From positions 36,195,571 to 36,259,570 of the forward strand of contig NC_067123.1 of NCBI RefSeq assembly GCF_021347895.1: a stretch of DNA of 64,000 nt. The letters run 5' to 3'. Each line of letters starts with the position of its first letter. The first letter of the stretch is position 1. A program made the position numbers and the translations under genes. Origin of the DNA: Acanthochromis polyacanthus (taxonomy: Eukaryota; Chordata; Actinopteri; Pomacentridae). A model generated the notes under the pieces. The model searched no databases. It was not told where the DNA came from and worked only from the letters and a program-made list of their open reading frames with translations. Shown in pieces: positions 11,768-23,540 of this stretch.

Positions 11768-13150
11768 GTATCGCTCAGTGGGTAGAGTGGCTGGTTGGCA
11801 CCCGGGAGGCCGGGGCTCGATTCCAGGTGTGAGTGAGTGAGATAGGCATAGGGAGTATAGGAGTGAGTGAGTGAGTGTGATGAGTGTAGGTGTAGGAGTG
11901 AGTGAGATAGGCATAGGGGGTATAGGAGTGAGTGAGTGTGATGAGGATAGGAGTGAGTGAGATAGACATAGGGAGTATAGCTCAGTGGGTAGAGTGGCTG
12001 GCTGGCACCTGGGAGGCTGGGGTTCGATTCCAGGTGTGAGTGAGTGATATCGGCATAGGAAGTATAGGAGTGAGTGAGTGTGATGAGGATAGGAGTGAGT
12101 GAGATAGGCATAGGGGGTATAGGAGTGAGTGAGTGTGATGAGGATAGGAGTGAGTGAGATAGGCATAGGGAGTATAGGAGTGAGTGAGTGTGATGAGTAT
12201 AGGAGTGAGTGAGATAGGCATAGGGAGTATAGGAGTGAGTGAGTGTGATGAGTATAGGAGTGAGTGAGATAGACATAGGGAGTATAGCTCAGTGGGTAGA
12301 GTGGCTGGCTGGCACCCGGGAGGCCGGGGTTTGATTCCAGGTGTGAGTGAGATAGGCATAGGGAGTATAGGAGTGAGTGAGTGAGATGAGTATAGGAATG
12401 AGTGAGTGTAGGAGTGAGTGAGATAGGCATAGGGAGTATAGCTCAGTGGGTAGAGTGGTTGGCTGGCACCTGGGAGGCTGGGGTTCGATTCCAGGTGTGA
12501 GTGAGTGATATCGGCATAGGAAGTACAGGAGTGAGTGAGTGAGATAGGCATAGGGAGTATAGGAGTGAGTGAGTGAGATGGATATAGGAGTGAGTGAGAT
12601 AGGCATAGGGAGTACAGCTCAGTGGGTAGAGTGGCTGGCTGGCACTTGGGAGTCCGGGGTTCGATTCCAGGTGTGAGTGAGACAGATAGGCATCGGGAGT
12701 ATAGGAGTGAGTGAGATAGGCATAGGGAGTGTAGCAGTGAGTGAGATAGGCATAGGGAGTATTGGAGTGAGTGAAATGAGTATAGGAATGAGTGAGATAG
12801 GCATAGGGAGTATAGCTCAGTGGGTAGAGTGGCTGGCTGCCACCCGGGAGGCCGGAGTTCGATTCCAGGTGTGAGTGAGATAGGCATAGGGAGTATTGCT
12901 CAGTGTTTCGAGTGGCTGGCTGGCACCTGGGAGGCCGCGGTTCGATTCTGTGAGAAAGGCATAGGGAGTATAGGAGTGAGTATCATAACATAATGTCAGG
13001 TCTTTGCTCTTCCTTTTTCTGCCTCACGTAAGTTAACCGTTAATTATCAATGAAATAAGTATCCAATCGACTGAGCCCGTAACACACGTGCTGCTCAATA
13101 TCCAGAACACCATTTGGAGTCAGAGTTGTGCGATGGGTCGTTTGAAAAAA
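11635..13150. repeat. Foldback loop: GAGTGA-rich minisatellite with seven tRNA-like modules
   Basis: A minisatellite of variants of GGAGTGAGTGAGATAGGCAT and AGGGAGTATAG fills about 11830-12980. Embedded in it are seven ~62-bp modules, each with a box-A-like TAGCTCAGTGGGTAGAG and a box-B-like GGTTCGATTCC at tRNA-like spacing. They lie at about 11769-11830, 11973-12036, 12280-12340, 12434-12494, 12610-12670, 12808-12870 and 12889-12950; the last has a degraded box A. The CTGG/CCAG pair around the GTTCGATT loop resembles a T-stem. They look like tRNA or SINE-head copies amplified with the minisatellite. Long minus-strand ORFs here are only translations of the repeat. Confidence 0.8.
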
Positions 13151-13157
13151 GGCAGAA
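12982..13157 (+). repeat. Loop-flanking direct repeat, copy 2
   Basis: Same-orientation copy of 11577-11767. With copy 1 it brackets the minisatellite and tRNA-like core, so the core is flanked by direct repeats inside a larger inverted repeat. Confidence 0.85.
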
Positions 13158-16100
13158 AAAGGAAGACGTTATGTTACATTACCTGACGTGACGTTATGTT
13201 ACATTATGTTATGATACATTACGGCACTCAAATATAGGGATTTGTAGTTCATAGATTCTTTGTCACACTTAGAAACATTGAATGAACATTTGGACACAAT
13301 TAATATGTTTTGTGAATTTTTCATGTATTTTATACTGTAATTATGAGCATTACAGCTCTATAAGTCCCAGGTCATGTGATCTTTTGGCTAAATAGATTTA
13401 GACCTGGTTCATTACACAGACTTTATTATTGCTTTTGGAGACTGTTAATATTTGTTTTAGTGAGTTTTTAATTAATTTCAATATGTAAATATTAGTATTT
13501 TAGCTCAATAGCTCCCAAGTCATGTGACCTACAGACACCAAATCTATGCAGGATTAGAGCATCTCATAGAGTGATCAAGACACAGCACTTTTTATTCCAT
13601 CTGGATACTTTGCATATTTTATATTGATATTTAACTGTAAATATTAGCATGTTGGCTCAATAGCTCCCAGGTCATGCGACCTAGAGACTTCAAATCAATA
13701 AGGATTGACAGGGCTATAAAAGGTGATCAAGACACACCAGGTTTTATTACATTTGAATGCTTTATGAATTTATTATTAATTTTTTACAGTAAGTATTGGC
13801 ATTTTAGCTCAATAGCTACCAAGTCATGTGACCCAAAGACTCCAAATCTATTTGGGATTATAGTATGAAACAGAATGATCAAGACACAGCACTTTTTATA
13901 CCATTTGGATACTTAATGAATTTATTATTAATTTTTTACAGTAAGTATTCGCATTTTAGCTCAATAGCTCGGAGGTCATGTGATGTATTAACCCCAAACC
14001 GGTGCAGAATGATAGTGCTACTAAAGATGGTCAACATAAGCCAAATTATATTTGATTTCTGGTCTTTATTGATTTTTAACATTTTTTTTGACAGTAAATA
14101 TTAGCATTTTAGCTCAATAGCTCTCAGGTCATGTGACGTATTGACCCCAAACCAGTGCAGAATGATAGTGCTACTAAAGATGGTCAACATACGCCAAATT
14201 ATACTTGATTTTCGGACATTACTGATTTTTAACAGTTTTTTTACAGTAAATATTAGCATTTTAGCTCAATAGCTCTCAGGTCATGTGACATATTGACCCC
14301 AAACCAGTGCAGAATGATAGTGCTACTAAGTATGGTCAACATACGGCAATTTATATTTGATTTCTGGTCTTTATTGATTTTTAACAGTTTTTTTACAGTA
14401 AATATTAGCATTTTAGCTCAATAGCTCTCAGGTCATGTGATGTATTGACCCCAAACTAATGCAGAATGATAGTGCTACTAAGTATGGTCAACATACGGCA
14501 ATTTATATTTGATTTTAGGACATTATTGATTTTTAACAGTTTTTTGACAGTAAATATTAGCTTTATTGCTCAATAGCTCTCAGGTCATGTGACGTATTGA
14601 CCCCAAACCGGTGCAGAATGATAGTGCTACTAAGGATGGTCAACATACGGCAATTGATATTTGATTTCTGGTCTTTATTGATTTTTAACAGGTTTTTTAC
14701 AGTAAATATTAGCATTTTAGCTCAATAGCTCTCAGGTCATGTTACCTATTGACCCCAAACCAGTGCAGAATGATAGTGCTACTAAGTATGGTCAACATAC
14801 GCCAATTTATATTTGATTTTAGGACACAATTGATTTTTAACAGTTTTTTTACAGTAAATATTAGCATTTTAGCTCAATAGCTCTCAGGTCATGTGACGTA
14901 TTGACCCCAAACCAGTGCAGAATGATAGTGCTACTAAAGATGGTCAACATACGCCAAATTATACTTGATTTTCGGACATTACTGATTTTTAACAGTTTTT
15001 TTACAGTAAATATTAGCATTTTAGCTCAATAGCTCTCAGGTCATGTGACATATTGACCCCAAACCGGTGCAGAATGATAGTGCTACTAAGTATGGTCAAC
15101 ATACGGCAATTTATATTTGATTTCTGGTCTTTATTGATTTTTAACAGTTTTTTTACAGTAAATATTAGCATTTTAGCTCAATAGCTCTCAGGTCATGTGA
15201 TGTATTGACCCCAAACTAATGCAGAATGATAGTGCTACTAAAGATGGTCAACATACGGCAATTTATATTTGATTTTAGGACATTATTGATTTTTAACAGT
15301 TTTTTGACAGTAAATATTAGCTTTATTGCTCAATAGCTCTCAGGTCATGTGACGTATTGACCCCAAACCGGTGCAGAATGATAGTGCTACTAAGGATGGT
15401 CAACATACGCCAATTGATATTTGATTTCTGGTCTTTATTGATTTTTAACAGGTTTTTTACAGTAAATATTAGCATTTTAGCTCAATAGCTCTCAGGTCAT
15501 GTTACCTATTGACCCCAAACCAGTGCAGAATGATAGTGCTACTAAGTATGGTCAACATACGCCAATTTATATTTGATTTTAGGACACAATTGATTTTTAA
15601 CAGTTTTTTTACAGTAAATATTAGCATTTTAGCTCAATAGCTCTCAGGTCATGTGACGTATTGACCCCAAACCAGTGCAGAATGATAGTGCTACTAAGTA
15701 TGGTCAACATACGGCAATTTATATTTGATTTCTGGTCTTTATTGATTTTCAACAGTTTTTTTACAGTAAATATTAGCATTTTAGCTCAATAGCTCTCAGG
15801 TCATGTGACGTATTGACCCCAAACTAATGCAGAATGATAGTGCTACTAAAGATGGTCAACATACGCCAATTTATATTTGATTTTAGGACATTATTGATTT
15901 TTAACAGTTTTTTGACAGTAAATATTAGCTTTATTGCTCAATAGCTCTCAGGTCATGTTACCTATTGACCCCAAACTAATGCAGAATGATAGTGCTACTA
16001 AGGATGGTCAACATACGCCAATTGATATTTGATTTCTGGTCTTTATTGATTTTTAACAGGTTTTTTACAGTAAATATTAGCATTTTAGCTCAATAGCTCT

Positions 16101-16811
16101 CAGGTCATGTGACTAATTGACCCCAAACTAATGCAGAATGATAGTGCTACTAAAGATGGTAAACATACACCAATTTATATTTGATTTCTGGTCTTTATTG
16201 ATTTTTTACAGTTTTTTGACAGTAAATATTAGCCTTTTTGCTCAATAGCTCTCAGGTCATGTGACGTATTGACCCCAAACTAATGCAGAATCACAATGCT
16301 ACCTTACCTGGTCAGCATACGCCAAAGAAGAAGAAATAGTTTGGCTTATAAGATTTTAAAGCAAAAAATTAAACATTTTTTAATGTAAATATCAGCATAT
16401 CTTCTCATTTCGGTCCAGATCATGTGACTTTTCGACTGAGGTTTATTTTATTATCACACTAATAGATCACTGGGATGACACACATCACTTTTTATTTGAA
16501 TTCACAATTTTTAAGACAGACAGACAGACAGATAAACAAGTTTTCAGCTTCTTATACTTCAAGCTATTTATTTAGTGTAAATATTAGCCGTACAATTCGA
16601 TAGTTAACAGTTAAGCTGAGTCAGTTACTTAAAACATCCTTGTATAATACATCTGCGAATGCAGCGCTTTATTTTTTAAACCGGAAATAGTTGATGCGCG
16701 GTCGTGCATTTACCGTAAGCTGAAGATAAGAGCGCACTGAAAATGTAGGAGCGGCTGGCTTGACTACGGAGAAACGAGAGGCGGCTGGCTGGCTTGACCG
16801 CAGTGCCGGCG
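13151..16811 (-). repeat. Right arm of the foldback element
   Basis: A 3.66-kb reverse complement of the combined left arm (3057-3119 plus 9573-11634). It holds about twenty ~152-bp units from about 13340 to 16320, then unique outer DNA including the (GACA)n run at about 16515 and the terminal repeat ending at 16811. Units between about 14106 and 15630 form a five-unit higher-order block of about 761 bp present twice. The arm is about 1.5 kb longer than the left one, matching roughly two such blocks. Confidence 0.87.
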
Positions 16812-16813
16812 TA

Positions 16814-17974
16814 GAGGGGCTCGCGGGAAACACGCTGGCGAACATTCGTTCCGCATAATTTAATACCTCTCCAGATCTTCAACTGAAGCTTCAATCGGTG
16901 TAAAGCTCAGGGATTTAACATAAAAAATATCCTCCGGAATTTCAAAATGCATATCACACCAAAATACATCTTCTGCATTGCTTAGAAAAATAATAGCAAC
17001 GTAATAATAGCACCTCTAAGAACATTCACAAAGTACTTTGACAGGTAGGACACAAAAAAATGTACAGAATGGATTGCTAATTAAAAACTGTTTAAAAGGA
17101 CAAGATTGCACAAGAGGGTTTAGAGAGAATCTTCAAAGAAAATAAAAGATAGAAAAAGATTAAGATCAGGAGGTTAGAATAAGGGGCTACAAGCAGTGAA
17201 AAAAATTTAAATGGGATAAAAAGACAGAGAGTGATAAAAGAGAAATAAAAGAGAACTTTACTTGAAGGCCAGTCTTTAAAAGTGGGTTTTAAGAAGACAT
17301 TTAAAAGGAAGTTGCTGCCTTATCACATCAATAATGTCAAATGCATTTGAGCACTGTGAAAGAAGCTTGCAGAAAGATGTGCAATTTTTGGATGCTTCGT
17401 TTACTTCACAACTTCACATGAAATCCAAGTACAGTTCTCTGCAAGGATTTCTCTCTGAGTAATACATGTGCACATAAAGGATCTGTGTTTAAAAACCAAC
17501 ATTCTTGTCAATAAACACTTTATATTTCAGCTGAAACAACAAGTTCATTATTCAATTAGTCAATTCACAAAAAAGCGGCAGCAGCAGAATTGTTGATAAA
17601 CTAAGACCTTTTCGAGTACTAATAATTTACCAGTTATAGTTTCTGCATTGTGTGGATTGGCTGCTTTTACAGTTATATGTGAGGGTTGATTGAATACTTG
17701 GGGTTTTTGGATCATTGCTTTGTACAAAAAAGGAAATTTAAAGACTTCATGTGATGAGCAAACGAATCTTCAAGACATAAAATATAACCTGCTGATTTAT
17801 CTATGACGAAATAATGACTGCAGCCCTACTAGGTATATTTGAACAAAAAATCCTATTATTGTCAATTCATTGTATGGAGAAGGACTTACAAAATGAAATG
17901 TGATTATTCTGAGGTCAAGATCAGAGAAAAACAGCATCCAGTGTCATCTAACATCACAATAAAGGCAGATACAT
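16814..17974. other. Intergenic / mterf1 3' flank
   Basis: A/T-rich DNA between the foldback element and the mterf1 stop codon. It must include the mterf1 3' UTR, whose end I could not fix. No other gene was seen. Confidence 0.6.
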
Positions 17975-19135
17975 TCAGCTATCTAGTGAAGCAGCAAGCT
18001 TTTCTATCTTTGCATCAAAACGCTTTCGGCTCGTGTCCAAGATGTTGATGCCATTCTTCTTGAAGTCATATCCCACTCTCTGCAGTTCCTCCAGTCGCCC
18101 TGCAATGTTCTGTGTGCTGTAGTCCAAAACCTTGGGCTTCTCCAGTATCTGCTTTATTGTTATTCCTCCTTTCAGGAGGCAATCTAGCTTAGCGTTCAGT
18201 GTTTCTGGCCCGATGTAGAGAATTATTGGATAGCTGATAATCATTTTTTTGATGTCAGATTTTCGACAGCCATGTGAGATCATTTTCTGCTGAAGGTTGA
18301 TAAAGTTTTTCTTCAGATACTCATTGGAAAGGTCCAGAATTGATGCTCCATGGCCTTCAAGAAGAGCCAGCAGTTCTGAATCAGTTAACTTCAGAGCAGA
18401 TCTCAGGGTATCTATGTTGCTCTTAACTCTCTTAGTGCTTCTAATGAGAATATAGAGGTTTCTGGATATGATCGTTTTTACAAACTGCTCTGGATTTTGC
18501 CCACCAAGCTCTGTGCAGATGTCTTCTAGAAGCTCCACCATCTGCTTGTTGAGCTCTAAGCTGTTGGAGAACGTCCGCGGCGCTGTGGTCAGCAGTCGAT
18601 GAAGGTCTTTGCTGATCAGTCCTAGTGAGATCAGAAAATGTACGTTCTTCTCCAGGTTTTCATTGTCACTGGAGCGGAAGAAAGACTCGGGAGAGCGAGC
18701 CAAGATGCTCACAATTTCTGCATCTGTGCAGAAGATGTTTCTCCACAGCTTCCAGCGTTGTTCCAAGTGATCAATGGAGCGGGTGATGGCACGGGGATAA
18801 CGGGATATGATGCTGGCGATGACTTTGGGGCTGGCACCTTTTCCCTTCAGAAACTGAGCGAGGCCATGCTCATTGGTGAAGGATTTACGAAAGACCCCAG
18901 GCTGCCGCTTGCGTGCCATCATCACATCCACTCCCATAAGATTCAGATTCTCAAGCAGAGATTCATTCTCTGATGCCACCGGTGGCTTTGGTTCATTATT
19001 TCTCGTAGTAGCACTGCAAAGCCTCCTGGAAAGGCAGGTTGATGCTAACTGTACTGGAACAAGCCCAAAGCTGCGCTGCAGAATTACTGATCGATGGAGG
19101 CAGAGGAGGGCTCTCACTCCAGGAACTGCTGCCAT
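17975..19135 (-). CDS. mterf1: Mitochondrial transcription termination factor 1
   Basis: A complete 386-codon frame in one exon. MTERF1 is a mitochondrial DNA-binding protein that stops transcription at the tRNA-Leu(UUR) site downstream of the rRNA genes (family knowledge). The protein starts MAAVPGVRALLCLHRSVILQ, a basic amphipathic mitochondrial presequence. It continues with blocks diagnostic of MTERF1: LMGVDVMMARKRQPGVF, IASIISRYPRAITR, RSPESFFRS, TAPRTFSNSLELNKQMVE and STKRVKSNID. These fall in the repeated three-helix mTERF motifs of the superhelix. Length is close to the human protein (about 400 residues). A CTCTTTTAG acceptor just upstream implies an untranslated first exon farther right. 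No lesion is seen. It is divergent to akap9, as in tetrapods. Confidence 0.95.
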   Translation of the reverse strand: MAAVPGVRALLCLHRSVILQRSFGLVPVQLASTCLSRRLCSATTRNNEPKPPVASENESLLENLNLMGVDVMMARKRQPGVFRKSFTNEHGLAQFLKGKGASPKVIASIISRYPRAITRSIDHLEQRWKLWRNIFCTDAEIVSILARSPESFFRSSDNENLEKNVHFLISLGLISKDLHRLLTTAPRTFSNSLELNKQMVELLEDICTELGGQNPEQFVKTIISRNLYILIRSTKRVKSNIDTLRSALKLTDSELLALLEGHGASILDLSNEYLKKNFINLQQKMISHGCRKSDIKKMIISYPIILYIGPETLNAKLDCLLKGGITIKQILEKPKVLDYSTQNIAGRLEELQRVGYDFKKNGINILDTSRKRFDAKIEKLAASLDS

Positions 19136-19183
19136 TTTTAACGAGGACAGCTACACTGTCACATCACTGTAGTTCCAATGCAA
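19136..19183 (-). other. mterf1: mterf1 5' UTR part of the coding exon
   Basis: The minus-strand sequence just upstream of the ATG runs 48 nt to a pyrimidine-rich acceptor ending TTTTAG at 19184-19188, so the transcript is probably spliced from a noncoding first exon that I did not locate. Confidence 0.55.
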
Positions 19184-19339
19184 CTAAAAGAGAAAAAAAC
19201 ATATGAAATAATGAGCTGAATATTAACAGAGACGTCTAGCCAAACGAGACTCGTGTTTAGGGCTACAAAATGGACAAGTGCAATATTCAACTCACAGGAG
19301 CTTCAGCTTTTTTGCTAAATGTCACAACATAGCATTACA

Positions 19340-19640
19340 AATCATAATACATTTTATTTGTAAGTGCCTTTCTTGACAACCAAGGTTGCTTTACAGGAAA
19401 AATAAATACAACAAAACAGATAAAAACCATACAAAAAGATTAAAAAACATACATGAAGATAAAAAGCCTACACAAAGAAAAAGGCAGCTAAAGAAAATAA
19501 ATAGTCTTGAACAGATGAGTTTTGAGTTTGGATTTGAAAAGAGTCAGAGAGTCAACATTTCGAATGTCCGATGGGAGTGAGTTCCAGAGTTTGAGAGCAG
19601 AACGGTTGAAAGCCCTGCTCCCCATCGTATCCCCATATCC
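19340..19640. repeat. Dispersed fish repeat fragment
   Basis: The stretch from TTTATTTGTAAGTGCC through GGGAGTGAGTTCCAGAG to AAAGCCCTGCTCCCC resembles a repeat common in fish genomes, with an A-rich middle (19395-19500). I recognise the type from memory but cannot name its family; termini are uncertain. Confidence 0.5.
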
Positions 19641-19702
19641 CATATCTCATTGCCGGGCAGAGTGTCCTGGTTTTTGGTAATCAAATTATGGTCACCCTAC
19701 GA

Positions 19703-20003
19703 TATAGTGGTGTGCGATATTGCAAGATTTGGTATCGATCCGATATCAAGTACATACAGGGCCATTATCGCCCTGAAATCACAAAATTAGTGATTTGCTT
19801 ATCGACAGACACAACATTTACCAATGTTCCCTAAACGCCTCACAGTGCAGACTGCAGTAGATGCTGCTCAGATGGCTAGTCTTTGTAATTGGCATACAGG
19901 AGAGAAACCGAAACTAAAGTATCAATCTTATCACACTGGTATCGTTTAATATCAGTACCAACGCTGGTATCGATATTATTGATATTTGGGTCGATCCACC
20001 CAC
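19703..20003. repeat. Possible short inverted-repeat (MITE-like) element
   Basis: From AGTGGTGTGCGATATTG to TCGATCCACCCACC the sequence is full of CGATAT / ATATCG motifs in both orientations (TATCGATCCGATATC, TGGTATCGATATTATTG), as in some hAT-derived fish MITEs. Termini and target duplication are not clear. Confidence 0.35.
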
Positions 20004-20165
20004 CTTCACTTACTTTACTAGTTTATATATGATGGTGAGGAGCATACGATATTATTTATTATATTAATTTACCTGATGAATTTTCATTTTAGTTAAACTA
20101 TAAATGTACCTATCGAAGTTTAGACTGTATGATATTTCTGTACGTCATAAACTGCGGTCAAGTGA

Positions 20166-21468
20166 GCCGCCCGCACTCTGGGCGTTGCGCAACTATTCCG
20201 TGTAATACGGTAATGCGATCACAGGCGCTGAGGAGTCAGGCTGAGAGACGTCCGCTGCAAATACATGCTGCTATACAGATTTTGACTGTCCATATCTGGA
20301 AATCTTTAGGCGGTGACAAAGATCTCTCACTGTGGCTTTGTCAGGGGTCATCCCAGCTACCACCATGCAGAATATCACCTGATTTTACTGTAGAATTTTG
20401 GATAAAATTAATGTCAAAGTGTGCTGCAATTTCAATCGTCTATGTTCATAATTGCTGATTTTGACTGTCCATATCTCCAAATCCTTAGGCGGTGACAAAG
20501 ATCTGTCACTGTGGCCTTGTCAGGGGTCATCCCAGCTACCACCACGTACAATATCACCTGATTTTACTGTAAAATTTTAGAGAAAATTAATGTCAAAGTA
20601 TGCTGCAATTTCAATCGTCTACGTCCATAATGGCTGCTGCAGTTTCTGCTCCACCCTGCTACTTCCAGCTGTTGACTCACACCAAACGGCTTTGCCGATT
20701 CTGGACTTTTGCCTCTGGACACTCTAGAGATAACTAAGCTCTGGAATTATTGACATATTATGTCAATAAATCACGTGAAAAAGTTATGTTTTTATAATGG
20801 CTAAATTGAATTGAACTGAATTGAGTATCAGCCATGATGCATCAACACAACTGAAATTGCAACATACTTTGACATTAATTTTATCAACAGTTTACAGTAA
20901 AATCAGGTGATATTGTGCATGGTGGTAGCTGGGATGACCCCTGACAAAGCCACAGTGACAGATCTTTGTCACCGCCTAAGGATTTCCAGATATGGACAGT
21001 CAAAATCAGCCATAGGCGATAGAAATTGCAGCATACTTTGACATTAATTTTCTCTAAAATTTTACAGTAAAATCAGGTGATATTGTGCATGGTAGTAGCT
21101 GGGATGACCCCTGACAAAGCCACAGTGACAGATCTGTGTCACCACCTAAGGATCTGGAGATATGGACAGTCAAAATCAGCAATTATGAACATAGACGATT
21201 GAAATTGCAGCACACTTTGACATTAATTTTCTCTAAAATTTTACGGTAAAATCAGGTGATATTGTGCATGGTGGTAGCTGGGATGGCCCCTGACAAAGCC
21301 ACAGTGAGAGATCTTTGTCACCACCTAAAGATTTCCAGATATGGACAGTCAAAATCTGTATAACAGCATGTATGTACAGCGGACGTTTCTCAGCCTGGCT
21401 CCTCAGCGCCTGTGATCGCATTACCGTGTTACACGGAATAGTTGCGCAACGCCCAGAGTGCGGGCGGC
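20166..21468. mobile_element. Second, smaller foldback-like inverted-repeat element
   Basis: The outer arms are inverted copies starting GCCGCCCGCACTCTGGG at 20166 and ending in its complement at 21468. Within the arms a ~165-180 bp unit is repeated: two copies on the left (about 20279-20457 and 20458-20640) and three inverted copies on the right (about 20860-21357). Each carries TTTGTCAGGGGTCATCC or its complement. About 210 bp of unique spacer lies at 20645-20855. No ORF of note is present. A clear target duplication was not found. The plan (inverted arms of tandem units around a spacer) is the same as that of the 3057-16811 element. Confidence 0.75.

Positions 21469-23540
<2,072 letters not shown>

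Larger units (their letters stand above)
3057..16811. mobile_element. Giant foldback-like inverted-repeat element (non-autonomous), interrupted by a LINE
   Basis: The two ends are inverted copies: left 3057 onward begins CGCCGGCGTACTGCGG, and the right end at 16811 reads as its reverse complement with a 2-bp deletion and a 4-bp (AGCC) insertion. Each end abuts TA (3055-3056, 16812-16813), a possible 2-bp target duplication. The left arm is 3057-3119 continued at 9573-11634; the right arm is 13151-16811. The arms consist of tandem ~152 bp units plus unique outer DNA, around a 1.5-kb loop with a minisatellite and tRNA-like modules. Without the LINE it is about 7.3 kb. Long inverted repeats built of tandem subunits define foldback-like elements. 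No transposase is encoded, and I cannot assign a superfamily. Confidence 0.8.

Noticed and set aside
11578..12887. Several long minus-strand open frames rich in Ser, Leu, Thr, His and Tyr
   Set aside because: They are translations of the GAGTGA-type minisatellite, whose period keeps several frames open at once. The peptides are repeats of the DNA unit and no start context or splice signal supports them.
11769..12950. The seven tRNA-like modules as functional tRNA genes
   Set aside because: Box A and box B are good, but there is no consistent acceptor stem and the flanks are minisatellite. They are better read as tRNA-derived copies.
13674..14104. Two matching open frames of 64 and 79 codons that also occur inverted at 10688-11118
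   Set aside because: They recur because the DNA is the inverted repeat. The peptides have no domain and the frames break in other units.
9990..16320. CRISPR-like or satellite-centromere array
   Set aside because: Units are about 152 bp without unique spacers, in a vertebrate genome, and arranged as an inverted pair inside one element with defined ends.
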